64,000 nucleotides of DNA from Enterococcus nangangensis (GTDB lineage: Bacteria > Bacillota > Bacilli > Lactobacillales > Enterococcaceae), in the NCBI RefSeq assembly GCF_005405245.1, contig NZ_BJDR01000003.1, positions 53,835 through 117,834 of the forward strand. The letters are read 5' to 3'. Positions 8,756-16,718 of this stretch are shown here, in pieces. The notes beneath the pieces were generated by a model, which was given only the letters and a program-made list of their open reading frames with translations, was not told the origin of the DNA and did not search any database. The number at the start of each line of letters is the position of its first letter. The first letter of the stretch is position 1. A program made the translations under genes and the position numbers.

Positions 8756-10246
8756 TTCTAATTTCAAAAGCGCATGACTGAGTTCTTTTGTTGCCCCGTA
8801 AACTTTTTGGTATAGCCCATAGTAATCTTGATAACGTTTGACGTTTTCGGAAATTGGTTGATACGTTTTCCCGTAGGACACAAAAGTCGCGACACAAGCT
8901 TGTGGCGTTGCAAACCACCCTAAGCCTAACGCCGCTAGCATGGCCGCACCTAAGCCAGGACCTTGCTCCACTTGCAAGGTAACAATTTCACAATCAAAGA
9001 TATCAGCTTGCATTTGCAGCCAGGTTGGATTTTTAGCGCCGCCACCGACAGAAACAACTTGGTTAAATTTTTTGCCGGCTTGCGTCATTAAGTTTTGCGC
9101 GTCTTTTAAAGAATAAGTAATCCCTTCTAAAACAGCACGATTAAAATGGGCCCGCGTATGCCGTGCATCCACGCCAATAAAACTAGCACGAATTTGACTG
9201 TCAATATGGGGCGTTCTTTCTCCCATAATGTATGGCGTAAAGAGCAAGCCTAGTGAGCCCACCGGTATTTCTGCCACTCCAGCTAAAAATTCATCAAAAC
9301 TTTCCGTTGGGGCCATGGTTTGTTTAAACCAAGTCAAACTTTGGCCGGCAGCTAAAGTTACTCCCATAGAGTAATAGCTTTTCGGAAGGACATGATTAAA
9401 ATAATGAAGTTTGCCCCCGTAATTTTGTTCTTTTTCTCCTTCGTAAGCTAAAAAGACGCCTGATGTGCCGATACTTGCTAAACCGATATTCTCCGAGACA
9501 ATCCCAGCGCCTAGAGCCGCACAGGCATTATCCGCACCCCCGGCAAAAACTTTGACAGTATTCGCAATTCCTAATTCTTGCGCTAGTTCTTCCCGTACTG
9601 TACCGATAAATCCTTGCGACTCCACTAATGGTGGAAAAAGCTCAGCTGGTAAATTGAAAAGTTCTGCTAGTTCTAAATCCCACTTGCGTTTTGTGACATC
9701 TAATAATAAAGTTCCGGCCGCATCGGAATATTCCATCTGCAAGTTGCCCGTGAACCAATAGCCTAAATAATCTTTCGGCAAGACAAAAGTCTGGGCTTTA
9801 GCAAAGTTTTCCGGTTCATTTTCTTGTACCCATAATAATTTAGGCAAAGTAAAACCTTCTAAAGCAATATTTTTCGTTTCTGCTAAAACTTTCTCGCCGG
9901 CTTTTTTCATAATTTCTTGGCATTGTTTTGTCGTGCGGACATCGTTCCATAAAATTGCCGGCCGAATCACTTCTTGATCTGCATCCAATAAAACTAAGCT
10001 GTGCATTTGACCGGAAAAACTAATCCCGGCTAAATTTTCTTGAAGATCCGCCACTTTTTTTCCTAAATCACGTAAAACACTGCGGGCACCTGCCAGCCAA
10101 TCATGAGGGTCTTGCTCACTAAAACCTGGTTGTGGTGTACTTAAGGGATAATCTTTCGTGGCTGTGGCGATCAGTTCCCCCGCTTCATTTAACAACAACC
10201 CTTTAATGCTGCCGGTGCCAAGGTCTAAACCCAATACATAACTCAT
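8750..10246 (-). CDS. xylB: Xylulokinase
   Basis: This 498-residue FGGY-family carbohydrate kinase starts with the phosphate-binding motif LGLDLGTGSIKGLL and contains SFSGQMHSLVLLD and ILWNDVRT. The C-terminal nucleotide-binding half has SVGGGAKNPTWLQMQADIF. These are hallmarks of XylB, which phosphorylates D-xylulose to xylulose 5-phosphate for the pentose phosphate or phosphoketolase route. The gene follows xylA, with a terminator-like hairpin in the 61-base gap, so xylB is probably expressed below xylA. Length matches the family. Confidence 0.95.
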   Translation of the reverse strand: MSYVLGLDLGTGSIKGLLLNEAGELIATATKDYPLSTPQPGFSEQDPHDWLAGARSVLRDLGKKVADLQENLAGISFSGQMHSLVLLDADQEVIRPAILWNDVRTTKQCQEIMKKAGEKVLAETKNIALEGFTLPKLLWVQENEPENFAKAQTFVLPKDYLGYWFTGNLQMEYSDAAGTLLLDVTKRKWDLELAELFNLPAELFPPLVESQGFIGTVREELAQELGIANTVKVFAGGADNACAALGAGIVSENIGLASIGTSGVFLAYEGEKEQNYGGKLHYFNHVLPKSYYSMGVTLAAGQSLTWFKQTMAPTESFDEFLAGVAEIPVGSLGLLFTPYIMGERTPHIDSQIRASFIGVDARHTRAHFNRAVLEGITYSLKDAQNLMTQAGKKFNQVVSVGGGAKNPTWLQMQADIFDCEIVTLQVEQGPGLGAAMLAALGLGWFATPQACVATFVSYGKTYQPISENVKRYQDYYGLYQKVYGATKELSHALLKLEK

Positions 10247-10265
10247 CTCATTATTCCTTTCTATT

Positions 10266-10300
10266 AAAAAATGGGCTAGCCCCCAGAGGCTAGCCCAAGT
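10266..10300 (-). terminator. Attenuator-like hairpin between xylA and xylB
   Basis: A perfect 10-bp stem (TGGGCTAGCC 10272-10281 with GGCTAGCCCA 10288-10297) follows the xylA stop and is followed by TTTTTT on the minus strand. It looks like an intrinsic terminator, yet xylB has no obvious promoter of its own, so read-through is expected. Confidence 0.8.
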
Positions 10301-10307
10301 TGGCTAT

Positions 10308-11615
10308 TTACACTAAATAGTCGTTTAATTCTGATTTCACTAATTCCAAATGGTTAGAAACAATCTTAATATCATCGTGGTCTAACGCATAAGCTGTTAA
10401 GCTTTCAAAATCTTCTTGGTTATCGACAATTTTTTTGCCGATGCCTTCTGTATAAGAAGCATAACGTTTTTCACGAATATCAGCCAAGAAGCGATCTTCT
10501 TTGATTTTAGCGGCCGCTTTTAAGCCCCGAGCAAAAGTATCCATCCCGGCAATGTGAGCTAAGAATAAATCATCTTGTTCAAAAGAAGTCCGGCGCACTT
10601 TAGCATCAAAGTTAATACCACCAGGTGCAATACCGCCGTTTTCTAAAATTTCATACATCGCTAACGTAGTATCGTAGATATTTGTTGGGAACTCATCTGT
10701 ATCCCAACCTAACAATACGTCCCCTTGGTTAGCATCAATGGATCCTAATGCATCGTAGCAACGAGCCACATTCAATTCGTGTTCGAAAGTGTGGCCAGCT
10801 AAAGTAGCGTGGTTCGCTTCAAGGTTTAACTTGAAGTCGCCTTCTAAACCGTATTTCAAAATGAAAGCCATGGCGGTAGCAGCATCGAAATCATATTGAT
10901 GTTTCATTGGTTCTTTTGGTTTTGGTTCCAATAAGAATTGTGGTTTATGGCCAATTTTTTCAGCGTAGGCAATGGCCATTTTAAAGAAGCGAGCAATATT
11001 ATCTTGTTCAAAGCCCATATCGGTATTCAATAAGGATTCGTAGCCTTCACGACCACCCCAGAAGACATAGTTTTTACCACCTAATTTTTTGCTAATGTCT
11101 AAACCTTTTTTCACTTGGGCAGCGGCATAAGCGTAAACTTCAGCGTTATTAGAACTAGCAGCACCGTTAACAAAACGGGGATGAGAGAACATGTTGGCGG
11201 TATTCCACAACAATTTAATGCCTGTTTCATCCATCTTCGCTTTAATTAAATCGGTAATCTCGTCTAAGTTAGCGAAAAATTCTTCTAAAGAATCCCCAGC
11301 CGGAGCAACATCAATATCGTGGAAACAGAAATACTCAGCCCCTAATTTTTCTAAAATTTCAAAGAAAGCATCCACCCGATTCCGTGCCGTTTCCATCGGT
11401 GTTGCCCCAAACCAATTCCGTTGGTTCGTTGGCAAGCCGAAAGGATCAGAACCATCTTGCGTCATGGTGTGCCAATACGCCACAGAAAAACGTAAATGTT
11501 CCTTCATGGTTTTCCCGAGGATTACTTCATCAGGATTGTAATGACGGAAGGCAAACGGATTGTCTGTCTTAGGTCCTTCATACTTAATTTTTTCGATATT
11601 TGGAAAATATGCCAT
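10308..11615 (-). CDS. xylA: Xylose isomerase
   Basis: This 435-residue enzyme interconverts D-xylose and D-xylulose. Visible signatures are [10 protein letters not shown] (catalytic His region, about residue 101), [16 protein letters not shown], metal-binding LLEPKPKEP and LGWDTDEFP. The chosen start, [15 protein letters not shown] at 11615, follows TTAAGGAGGAAG; a longer frame to 11723 reads through the promoter and is discarded. The promoter, cre and XylR-like operator are all within 120 bases upstream. Together with xylB it completes conversion of xylose to xylulose 5-phosphate. No dedicated xylose transporter gene is present in the window. Confidence 0.97.
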   Translation of the reverse strand: MAYFPNIEKIKYEGPKTDNPFAFRHYNPDEVILGKTMKEHLRFSVAYWHTMTQDGSDPFGLPTNQRNWFGATPMETARNRVDAFFEILEKLGAEYFCFHDIDVAPAGDSLEEFFANLDEITDLIKAKMDETGIKLLWNTANMFSHPRFVNGAASSNNAEVYAYAAAQVKKGLDISKKLGGKNYVFWGGREGYESLLNTDMGFEQDNIARFFKMAIAYAEKIGHKPQFLLEPKPKEPMKHQYDFDAATAMAFILKYGLEGDFKLNLEANHATLAGHTFEHELNVARCYDALGSIDANQGDVLLGWDTDEFPTNIYDTTLAMYEILENGGIAPGGINFDAKVRRTSFEQDDLFLAHIAGMDTFARGLKAAAKIKEDRFLADIREKRYASYTEGIGKKIVDNQEDFESLTAYALDHDDIKIVSNHLELVKSELNDYLV

Positions 11616-11660
11616 CTTTTCTTCCTCCTTAAAATATGTTGCTTTTCTACTACTTTTTAG

Positions 11661-11683
11661 GTTGATTAGTACGATAAACGAAC
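11661..11683 (-). promoter_or_regulatory. Putative XylR operator of xylA
   Basis: On the plus strand, half-sites GTTGATTA and ATAAACGAAC lie 11 bases downstream of the -10 box. The flanks TAGGTT and ACGAACT are shared, at the same spacing, with the site at 5234, strongly suggesting the same regulator. Confidence 0.65.
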
Positions 11684-11694
11684 TTGATGAACTA

Positions 11695-11723
11695 AGAATA
11701 CGCCAAGGGACACTTTTTGTCAA
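11695..11723 (-). promoter_or_regulatory. xylA promoter
   Basis: TTGACA-N17-TATTCT on the minus strand, about 80 bases before the xylA start; a near-consensus sigma-A promoter. Confidence 0.8.
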
Positions 11724-11733
11724 GCGCTTTCAA
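11718..11733. promoter_or_regulatory. cre-like site at the xylA promoter
   Basis: A palindromic AAGCGCTT core within TTGAAAGCGCTTGACA overlaps the -35 box of xylA. It resembles CcpA-binding cre sites but does not match the consensus fully at the 3' end. Confidence 0.5.
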
Positions 11734-11765
11734 AAGAAAAATTATTTTTTTGCTCATCATTACTG

Positions 11766-11803
11766 ATACAAGCTACCTCTTTTAAACGTTAGAGGCAGCT
11801 TGT
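11766..11803 (-). terminator. Stem-loop after the GH43 gene
   Basis: ACAAGCTACCTCT and AGAGGCAGCTTGT form a 13-bp stem with one mismatch just after the GH43 stop codon and before the xylA promoter. The T-run on the minus strand is weak, but the position fits an operon end. Confidence 0.6.
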
Positions 11804-11812
11804 GCTTGTATT

Positions 11813-13360
11813 CTATTTTTCTGGTTTGTACTTAAAATAATAAAATTGACCAACACTTCCGGCAATAGTATTCATATTTTGGACAGATATTCCAATATAA
11901 CTCCCCGTAAAGCTTTCAGCTGAATACTCCATTGCTATTTGCGGTCCAAATATTTGCCATGTATCATCTTTTTGATAATAGTATTGTCCTTTAATACCAC
12001 TACTTACAAATTTTAACTTAATAGATTTATCCACTGCGACTACATCAGCCAAAAGTTCAAATATTCCTGACGTACTTTGGGCTATCCGAAGAACCGTTCC
12101 CAATGACTCATCATACGTTAAAAAAGAATATACATAGTTTTCTTCATCAAGGTAGTAAACTAAACCAGCAAGTTCATTATAATGTTTTGGTGAAAAGTAC
12201 ATTGAAACTTCTGCCGTAAAACAAATATCTTTTTGTCTAATAGCTAGGATGTGAGGTTCGAAGGGAGATTGTAAAGATTCGCCACTAACTATCTCTAACC
12301 CTTCTTCAGTTAATCGACACCACCCATCAGTCGGAAGATTTTTCCAACTATTCCATTCTGTCTTTAAGCCATGCGAAAAATCATCAAAAAATGTAGAATC
12401 CATATTTTGCTTAGCTTTATTTTTCGTTTGAATTTCTACTAGTCCTTCTGGTTTACTGCTTTTATTTTTTAACCTTAACCAACCATCTGCTGTCCAGTAT
12501 ACTTCTTGAATTGCAGTTTCTCTGCCAAGAACTGCATATTTTCCTTCTAGCGGACGAGTACATAGATACACAATAAACCATTGATGAAATTCGTTTTCTA
12601 TTAGACTGGCATGACCAGTACATTGCAAAGGGTTTTCTGGCTTGTCTCGTGCAGTTATTAGTGAGTTATAGGGAGATAATTCATAGGGACCGCTTATCGT
12701 TTTGCTTCGACAAATCGTTACTCCATGGTTTTTGTCTGTTCCACCTTCAGCGGTGAACAAGTAATAGTAGTCTTCGTGTTTATATAACATTGGTGCTTCT
12801 GTTTTAGCAAGTGCAGTCCCCGAAAAAATTTTATGAACAGGACCTACCAATTTCTTTCCAACTATATCTAGCTCTTGAAGCACAATACCAGCAGACTTAT
12901 TATACGTTTTCAAACGATAGTCCCAAATTTCATTAAGCAACCATGTTTTGCCATCCACATCATGAAAAAAGGAAGGATCGAAACCACTACTATTCAAGTA
13001 AACAGGATCAGACCAAGGCCCGCAGATGGAATCGGCAGTCATATAGTAATTATGGCAATCTTTAAATGGTCTTCTAGTGCTACGCACATTGGTATACAAC
13101 ACATAAAATTTTCCCTCTTTAAAACTTATCTGGGGAGCCCAGATGCTACAGTTTCTGGGGTTCCCTTGTAAGTTTACTTGCGTAGTTAAAATATCGGTCT
13201 TGTATTGCCAATTGACTAAATCCTCAGATTGATACACCCGTATTCCTGGTAACCATTCAAATGTAGAAACAGCGATATAATACGTATTTTCTACTTTTAA
13301 AACATTGGGATCTGGATTTGAACCAGAAATAATTGGATTACGTACTACTGTTTTTTCCAT
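11813..13360 (-). CDS. GH43 beta-xylosidase
   Basis: This 515-residue family 43 enzyme has the catalytic base in SNPDPNVL (Asp17), the pKa-modulating Asp128 in SSGFDPSFFHD and the general acid Glu188 in LAKTEAPML. After the five-bladed propeller comes a C-terminal beta-sandwich (about 315-515) typical of GH43 exo-acting beta-xylosidases. No signal peptide is seen, so it cleaves imported xylo-oligosaccharides in the cytoplasm. It is the last gene of the MalFG-type importer operon, two bases after the binding-protein stop, implying translational coupling. Alpha-arabinofuranosidase side activity is common in the family and cannot be excluded. Confidence 0.9.
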   Translation of the reverse strand: MEKTVVRNPIISGSNPDPNVLKVENTYYIAVSTFEWLPGIRVYQSEDLVNWQYKTDILTTQVNLQGNPRNCSIWAPQISFKEGKFYVLYTNVRSTRRPFKDCHNYYMTADSICGPWSDPVYLNSSGFDPSFFHDVDGKTWLLNEIWDYRLKTYNKSAGIVLQELDIVGKKLVGPVHKIFSGTALAKTEAPMLYKHEDYYYLFTAEGGTDKNHGVTICRSKTISGPYELSPYNSLITARDKPENPLQCTGHASLIENEFHQWFIVYLCTRPLEGKYAVLGRETAIQEVYWTADGWLRLKNKSSKPEGLVEIQTKNKAKQNMDSTFFDDFSHGLKTEWNSWKNLPTDGWCRLTEEGLEIVSGESLQSPFEPHILAIRQKDICFTAEVSMYFSPKHYNELAGLVYYLDEENYVYSFLTYDESLGTVLRIAQSTSGIFELLADVVAVDKSIKLKFVSSGIKGQYYYQKDDTWQIFGPQIAMEYSAESFTGSYIGISVQNMNTIAGSVGQFYYFKYKPEK

Positions 13361-13362
13361 GC

Positions 13363-14688
13363 TTACTTAACCATTTCTTCGTAATCTTTTTTGGCGCTTT
13401 CCAATTCTTCGGCCCAAGTAGCTAATAATTCTTTAGGGGTCATACTACCACTCATTACTGCTTGGATATTAGGCTCCATATCCGTTTGGATGTTTACATA
13501 AGTTGGTAAGTAATAAGGAGTATCATTAAATTTCACATTTTCTTTGTTCATAATTGAAGTACCGACAGTCATATATTGTGTATTTTTGAAAAAGTCTCCT
13601 TCACGTGCTTCAGAGTTTGCGGGAATCTCACCGTAAAGTTCACAATATTTTTCTTGAACTTCTTTACTCAAATATAAGGACATAACATCCCAAACTTCAT
13701 CTTTATTCTTAGACTTAGAACTCATGGATAATCCAAGAGGCATCAAAGATGGATGAACAATATAGCCTTCTTCACTTACTGGGAAGGTAGCTGCTTGGAA
13801 TTTACTATAATCATTTTCAAAAGCTGTTGCCATCGCTTTACCTGAGCCTAAGTTATGGAAGAAAAATCCTGCTTTATCAGATTGAAAAGCATTAGACAAC
13901 TCTGTTGCACTTTTTGTTAAGTCATCTTCAGCTGTAACCTTGCCGTATGAATCCACTAAATATTTTTGTACAAATTCTTCGTTTTTAGGATCATCAATAG
14001 TAGCATTACCATCTTCATCAAAATAATTAGTAATCCCTGAATAGGCATACATCAACATTTCTAATGTATTTGCACTACCAGCGCCACCGCGAATCGCCAT
14101 CCCAAAACGATCTTTGGATTTATCAGTTAGTGTTTGGGTATCCGTAAAGAAATCATCCCATGTTGTGGGAATATCTTTCCCAATTTCTTTTAACCAGTCC
14201 ACTCTTGCCCACATATTCCAAGTTTGAGAACTATAAGGTAGTGCATAAAGATTTTCTCCTTGTGGATCATAGGTTTTATTAGAATTGATGAGATCTTCAG
14301 AAATTAAATCTTTATCCTCCCATTTGTCAAAGTAATCATTTAAATTCTCATAATAACCATTCGTTACAAGAGCCGGTCTAAAATCATTCGTAATATCTGG
14401 CGCTGTTCCCGCTTGAATAGCTACATCAAGTTTTTGACGATAATCATTTAAACTACCTGGTACGCCTAACATATCCAGTTCAATATTAGGATATTTTTCT
14501 GACACGTAATCACCGAACCAATCAAAAAATTCTTGACGGTCCTCACTGACTGCTGCTGCCCAGAAAGTCACTTTGGTTTTCCCATCACTATTTTCTTTAA
14601 CTTCTTCTTTCTTAGAGCTTCCACACCCTGCAAATAATAGTGCACTTGATAACAACACAATTCCCAATCCTAAAATCTTCTTCATCAT
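13363..14688 (-). CDS. Sugar ABC importer, solute-binding lipoprotein
   Basis: This 441-residue extracellular binding protein of the MalE-like family 1 has a lipoprotein signal ending LLFAGC (Cys22). It lies between two permease genes upstream and the GH43 beta-xylosidase downstream, so its ligand is probably xylobiose or longer xylo-oligosaccharides. The gene starts ATGATG; both codons are plausible behind AAAGAAGG. It is distinct in size and partners from the LplA-like protein at 1701, so the region encodes two separate import systems. Confidence 0.88.
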   Translation of the reverse strand: MMKKILGLGIVLLSSALLFAGCGSSKKEEVKENSDGKTKVTFWAAAVSEDRQEFFDWFGDYVSEKYPNIELDMLGVPGSLNDYRQKLDVAIQAGTAPDITNDFRPALVTNGYYENLNDYFDKWEDKDLISEDLINSNKTYDPQGENLYALPYSSQTWNMWARVDWLKEIGKDIPTTWDDFFTDTQTLTDKSKDRFGMAIRGGAGSANTLEMLMYAYSGITNYFDEDGNATIDDPKNEEFVQKYLVDSYGKVTAEDDLTKSATELSNAFQSDKAGFFFHNLGSGKAMATAFENDYSKFQAATFPVSEEGYIVHPSLMPLGLSMSSKSKNKDEVWDVMSLYLSKEVQEKYCELYGEIPANSEAREGDFFKNTQYMTVGTSIMNKENVKFNDTPYYLPTYVNIQTDMEPNIQAVMSGSMTPKELLATWAEELESAKKDYEEMVK

Positions 14689-14702
14689 TTTTCCTTCTTT
14701 CT

Positions 14703-15539
14703 TTATCCTTTTACGGCTCCAGCTCCAAGGCCAGATACCAGATTTTTTTGAATCAAAGCAAAAAGTACTACTGGTGGAATTAACGCAATGATACTACCTG
14801 CTGCTAAGGACGGATAATTGACAGAGTATTCGCCAATCATACTCTTTAAACCAACGGGTATTGTGAATTTCGTTTGTGTCTGAATCAAAGTAAAGGCTAC
14901 TAAAAATTCATTCCAACAACCGATAAAAGCAAAGGAGCCAACTGCTACCAATCCTGGTTTTAAAATTGGCAATAAAATTTTTCTTAATACGGTAAACCGT
15001 TTAGCCCCATCAATCATGGCCGCTTCGTCAAGTTCAACGGAAATTCCTCGCATAAAGTTAGTCATCAGTATTGTATTAAACGGTGTCTGTAAAACGACAT
15101 TAAAAATAATCAAACCAATTGGATTATCAATTAAATGAATTGTTTTAAAGACAGCAAATAATGGAACCAAATAAAGAATAACTGGCATCATTTGTGTGCT
15201 TAAAAAAATACTATTGACTTGGGACTTGCCTTTAAAAACATATCTACTTAATGCATAGGCGTTACAGATGGATAAAAAGAGCACAATCACCACTGAGCCC
15301 AGTGAGATTAATAAACTATTTAAAAAATACTTTGAAAAACCACTGCTTTGCCAAACTCCTAAATAGTTTTCCCAATTGAGTGACTTAGGTAGATACTGAA
15401 TTTTTGCCGATTGAAACTCAGGGATAGTCTTAAAGGAAATCGATAGCGCCCAAAGAAACGGAATCAAAACGACTATCATAATCAAAAGTAATGGTAAATA
15501 TAAATAGAGAATTCGCCATAAATCTTTCTTCTTTTTCAC
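14703..15539 (-). CDS. Sugar ABC importer permease (MalG-type)
   Basis: This 278-residue inner-membrane permease has six transmembrane segments and an EAA loop reading VELDEAAMIDGAKRFTVLRK. The C-terminus LVSGLGAGAVKG is characteristic of MalG/AraQ-type subunits. Its start overlaps the stop of the upstream permease at 15539, and the binding-protein gene follows after 14 bases. Its partner ATPase must be supplied from outside the window. Confidence 0.9.
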   Translation of the reverse strand: MKKKKDLWRILYLYLPLLLIMIVVLIPFLWALSISFKTIPEFQSAKIQYLPKSLNWENYLGVWQSSGFSKYFLNSLLISLGSVVIVLFLSICNAYALSRYVFKGKSQVNSIFLSTQMMPVILYLVPLFAVFKTIHLIDNPIGLIIFNVVLQTPFNTILMTNFMRGISVELDEAAMIDGAKRFTVLRKILLPILKPGLVAVGSFAFIGCWNEFLVAFTLIQTQTKFTIPVGLKSMIGEYSVNYPSLAAGSIIALIPPVVLFALIQKNLVSGLGAGAVKG

Positions 15540-16438
15540 TATACCTTCTCCTTTCTATTCATGGCTCTCACGTACAAGATAGACACCACACCTAGCATCA
15601 GGAAGGTAACGACACCAATCGCCGATCCATAGCCATAGTTTCCTTTAATAATTGCAGTTTTCATCATAAAGATTGGTAATGTCGTCGTCTTATTCATTGG
15701 ACCACCATTGGTCATGGTGAAAATCATATCAATAGAGTTGAACTCCCAAATACCTCTTAACAAGGTTGCAAAAATAATACTTTCTTTTAAGTAAGGCAGT
15801 GTTATATAGATAAAATTACGAATTGGACCACAACCATCCATAGCACTGGATTCATATATTTCCCCGGGAATTGATTGTAAGCCCGCCAAAATATTGATGG
15901 CAAAGAAAGGTATTCCCCGCCATAGTTCTGCTACAGATATTGCACCAAAGACTGTTTTATCATTGGCTAGCCAAGCGACTTTTTCATGGATAATACCTGC
16001 TTTCATTAATAAATCATTCAGCAAGCCGGATGTCTGATCAAACATTAACGTCCATAACATCGTGACTAAGACGCCGGAAACAGCCCAAGGAACTAAGGCA
16101 ACTGTTCGGGCTAGACCACGACCTTTAAATTTTTGATTTAGAAGTAATGCGACAATAACCCCCAATATCAACTGGGCCACTACCTGTGTCAGTACCCATT
16201 TTAGAGTTAGTTTTGCGGATTGCCAGAATTGTTCATCTGTAAATAATTTGCGATAGTTATCAAAACCAGCAAATCCGTCTTTCCAAACTTGTGATAAATC
16301 ATAATTTTGCATACTTAAATAAAATACCCGTGCAACAGGATAAACCATAATGCACACAATTAATAAGACGGTGGGCGCTAATAGAAAGTATGGCGTCAAA
16401 TCCTTCTTACGTTTTCTATGAACCGTTGGACTTTTCAT
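15539..16438 (-). CDS. Sugar ABC importer permease (MalF-type)
   Basis: This 299-residue permease is the first gene of the importer-GH43 operon. A basic N-terminus (KSPTVHRKRKKDLTPYF) is followed by six transmembrane segments and an EAA loop (GEIYESSAMDGCGPIRNFIY). It resembles UgpA/AraP/MalF-type subunits. A perfect cre site lies 26 bases upstream of the start. The membrane AraC-type regulator beyond the 280-base gap is transcribed the same way, toward this operon, and is the probable activator. Confidence 0.9.
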   Translation of the reverse strand: MKSPTVHRKRKKDLTPYFLLAPTVLLIVCIMVYPVARVFYLSMQNYDLSQVWKDGFAGFDNYRKLFTDEQFWQSAKLTLKWVLTQVVAQLILGVIVALLLNQKFKGRGLARTVALVPWAVSGVLVTMLWTLMFDQTSGLLNDLLMKAGIIHEKVAWLANDKTVFGAISVAELWRGIPFFAINILAGLQSIPGEIYESSAMDGCGPIRNFIYITLPYLKESIIFATLLRGIWEFNSIDMIFTMTNGGPMNKTTTLPIFMMKTAIIKGNYGYGSAIGVVTFLMLGVVSILYVRAMNRKEKV

Positions 16439-16463
16439 TCTTATCCCCCTTCATTTCATTTCC

Positions 16464-16477
16464 TGTAACCGATTACA
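16464..16477. promoter_or_regulatory. cre site upstream of the GH43 importer operon
   Basis: TGTAACCGATTACA matches TGWAANCGNTNWCA fully and is a near-perfect palindrome. It lies 26 bases before the permease start, downstream of a weak candidate promoter (TTGATT-N17-TGTATT on the minus strand, about 16490-16518), so CcpA would act as a roadblock or repressor. Confidence 0.75.
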
Positions 16478-16632
16478 CTTTCAAGATAAAATACAAAAGT
16501 TATCTTGGAAATAATCAATACTAAAGACGATAGTGCAGTTACAGTCTTATTAAATGGTTGCTTGAGACGATATTGAAAATTGATTATCAGATAAATCATT
16601 TATTTTTTTCTTTTTTAATAATGATTGCCACA

Positions 16633-16681
16633 AAAAAATCGTATGCAATGTGATTTTGACGCATTGCATACGATTTTTAAT
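16633..16681. terminator. Terminator after the membrane AraC regulator
   Basis: AAAATCGTATGCAATG and CATTGCATACGATTTT form a 16-bp stem with an 11-base loop, flanked by A/T runs on both sides. It closes the regulator gene and separates it from the importer operon. Confidence 0.85.
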
Positions 16682-16718
16682 AGTTTATAGAGCATTTATC
16701 TTAATGCCAAAATATATT

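Noticed and set aside
11616..11723. 36-residue N-terminal extension of xylose isomerase
   Set aside because: It covers the operator and -10 region; the family start [14 protein letters not shown] follows a strong ribosome site.
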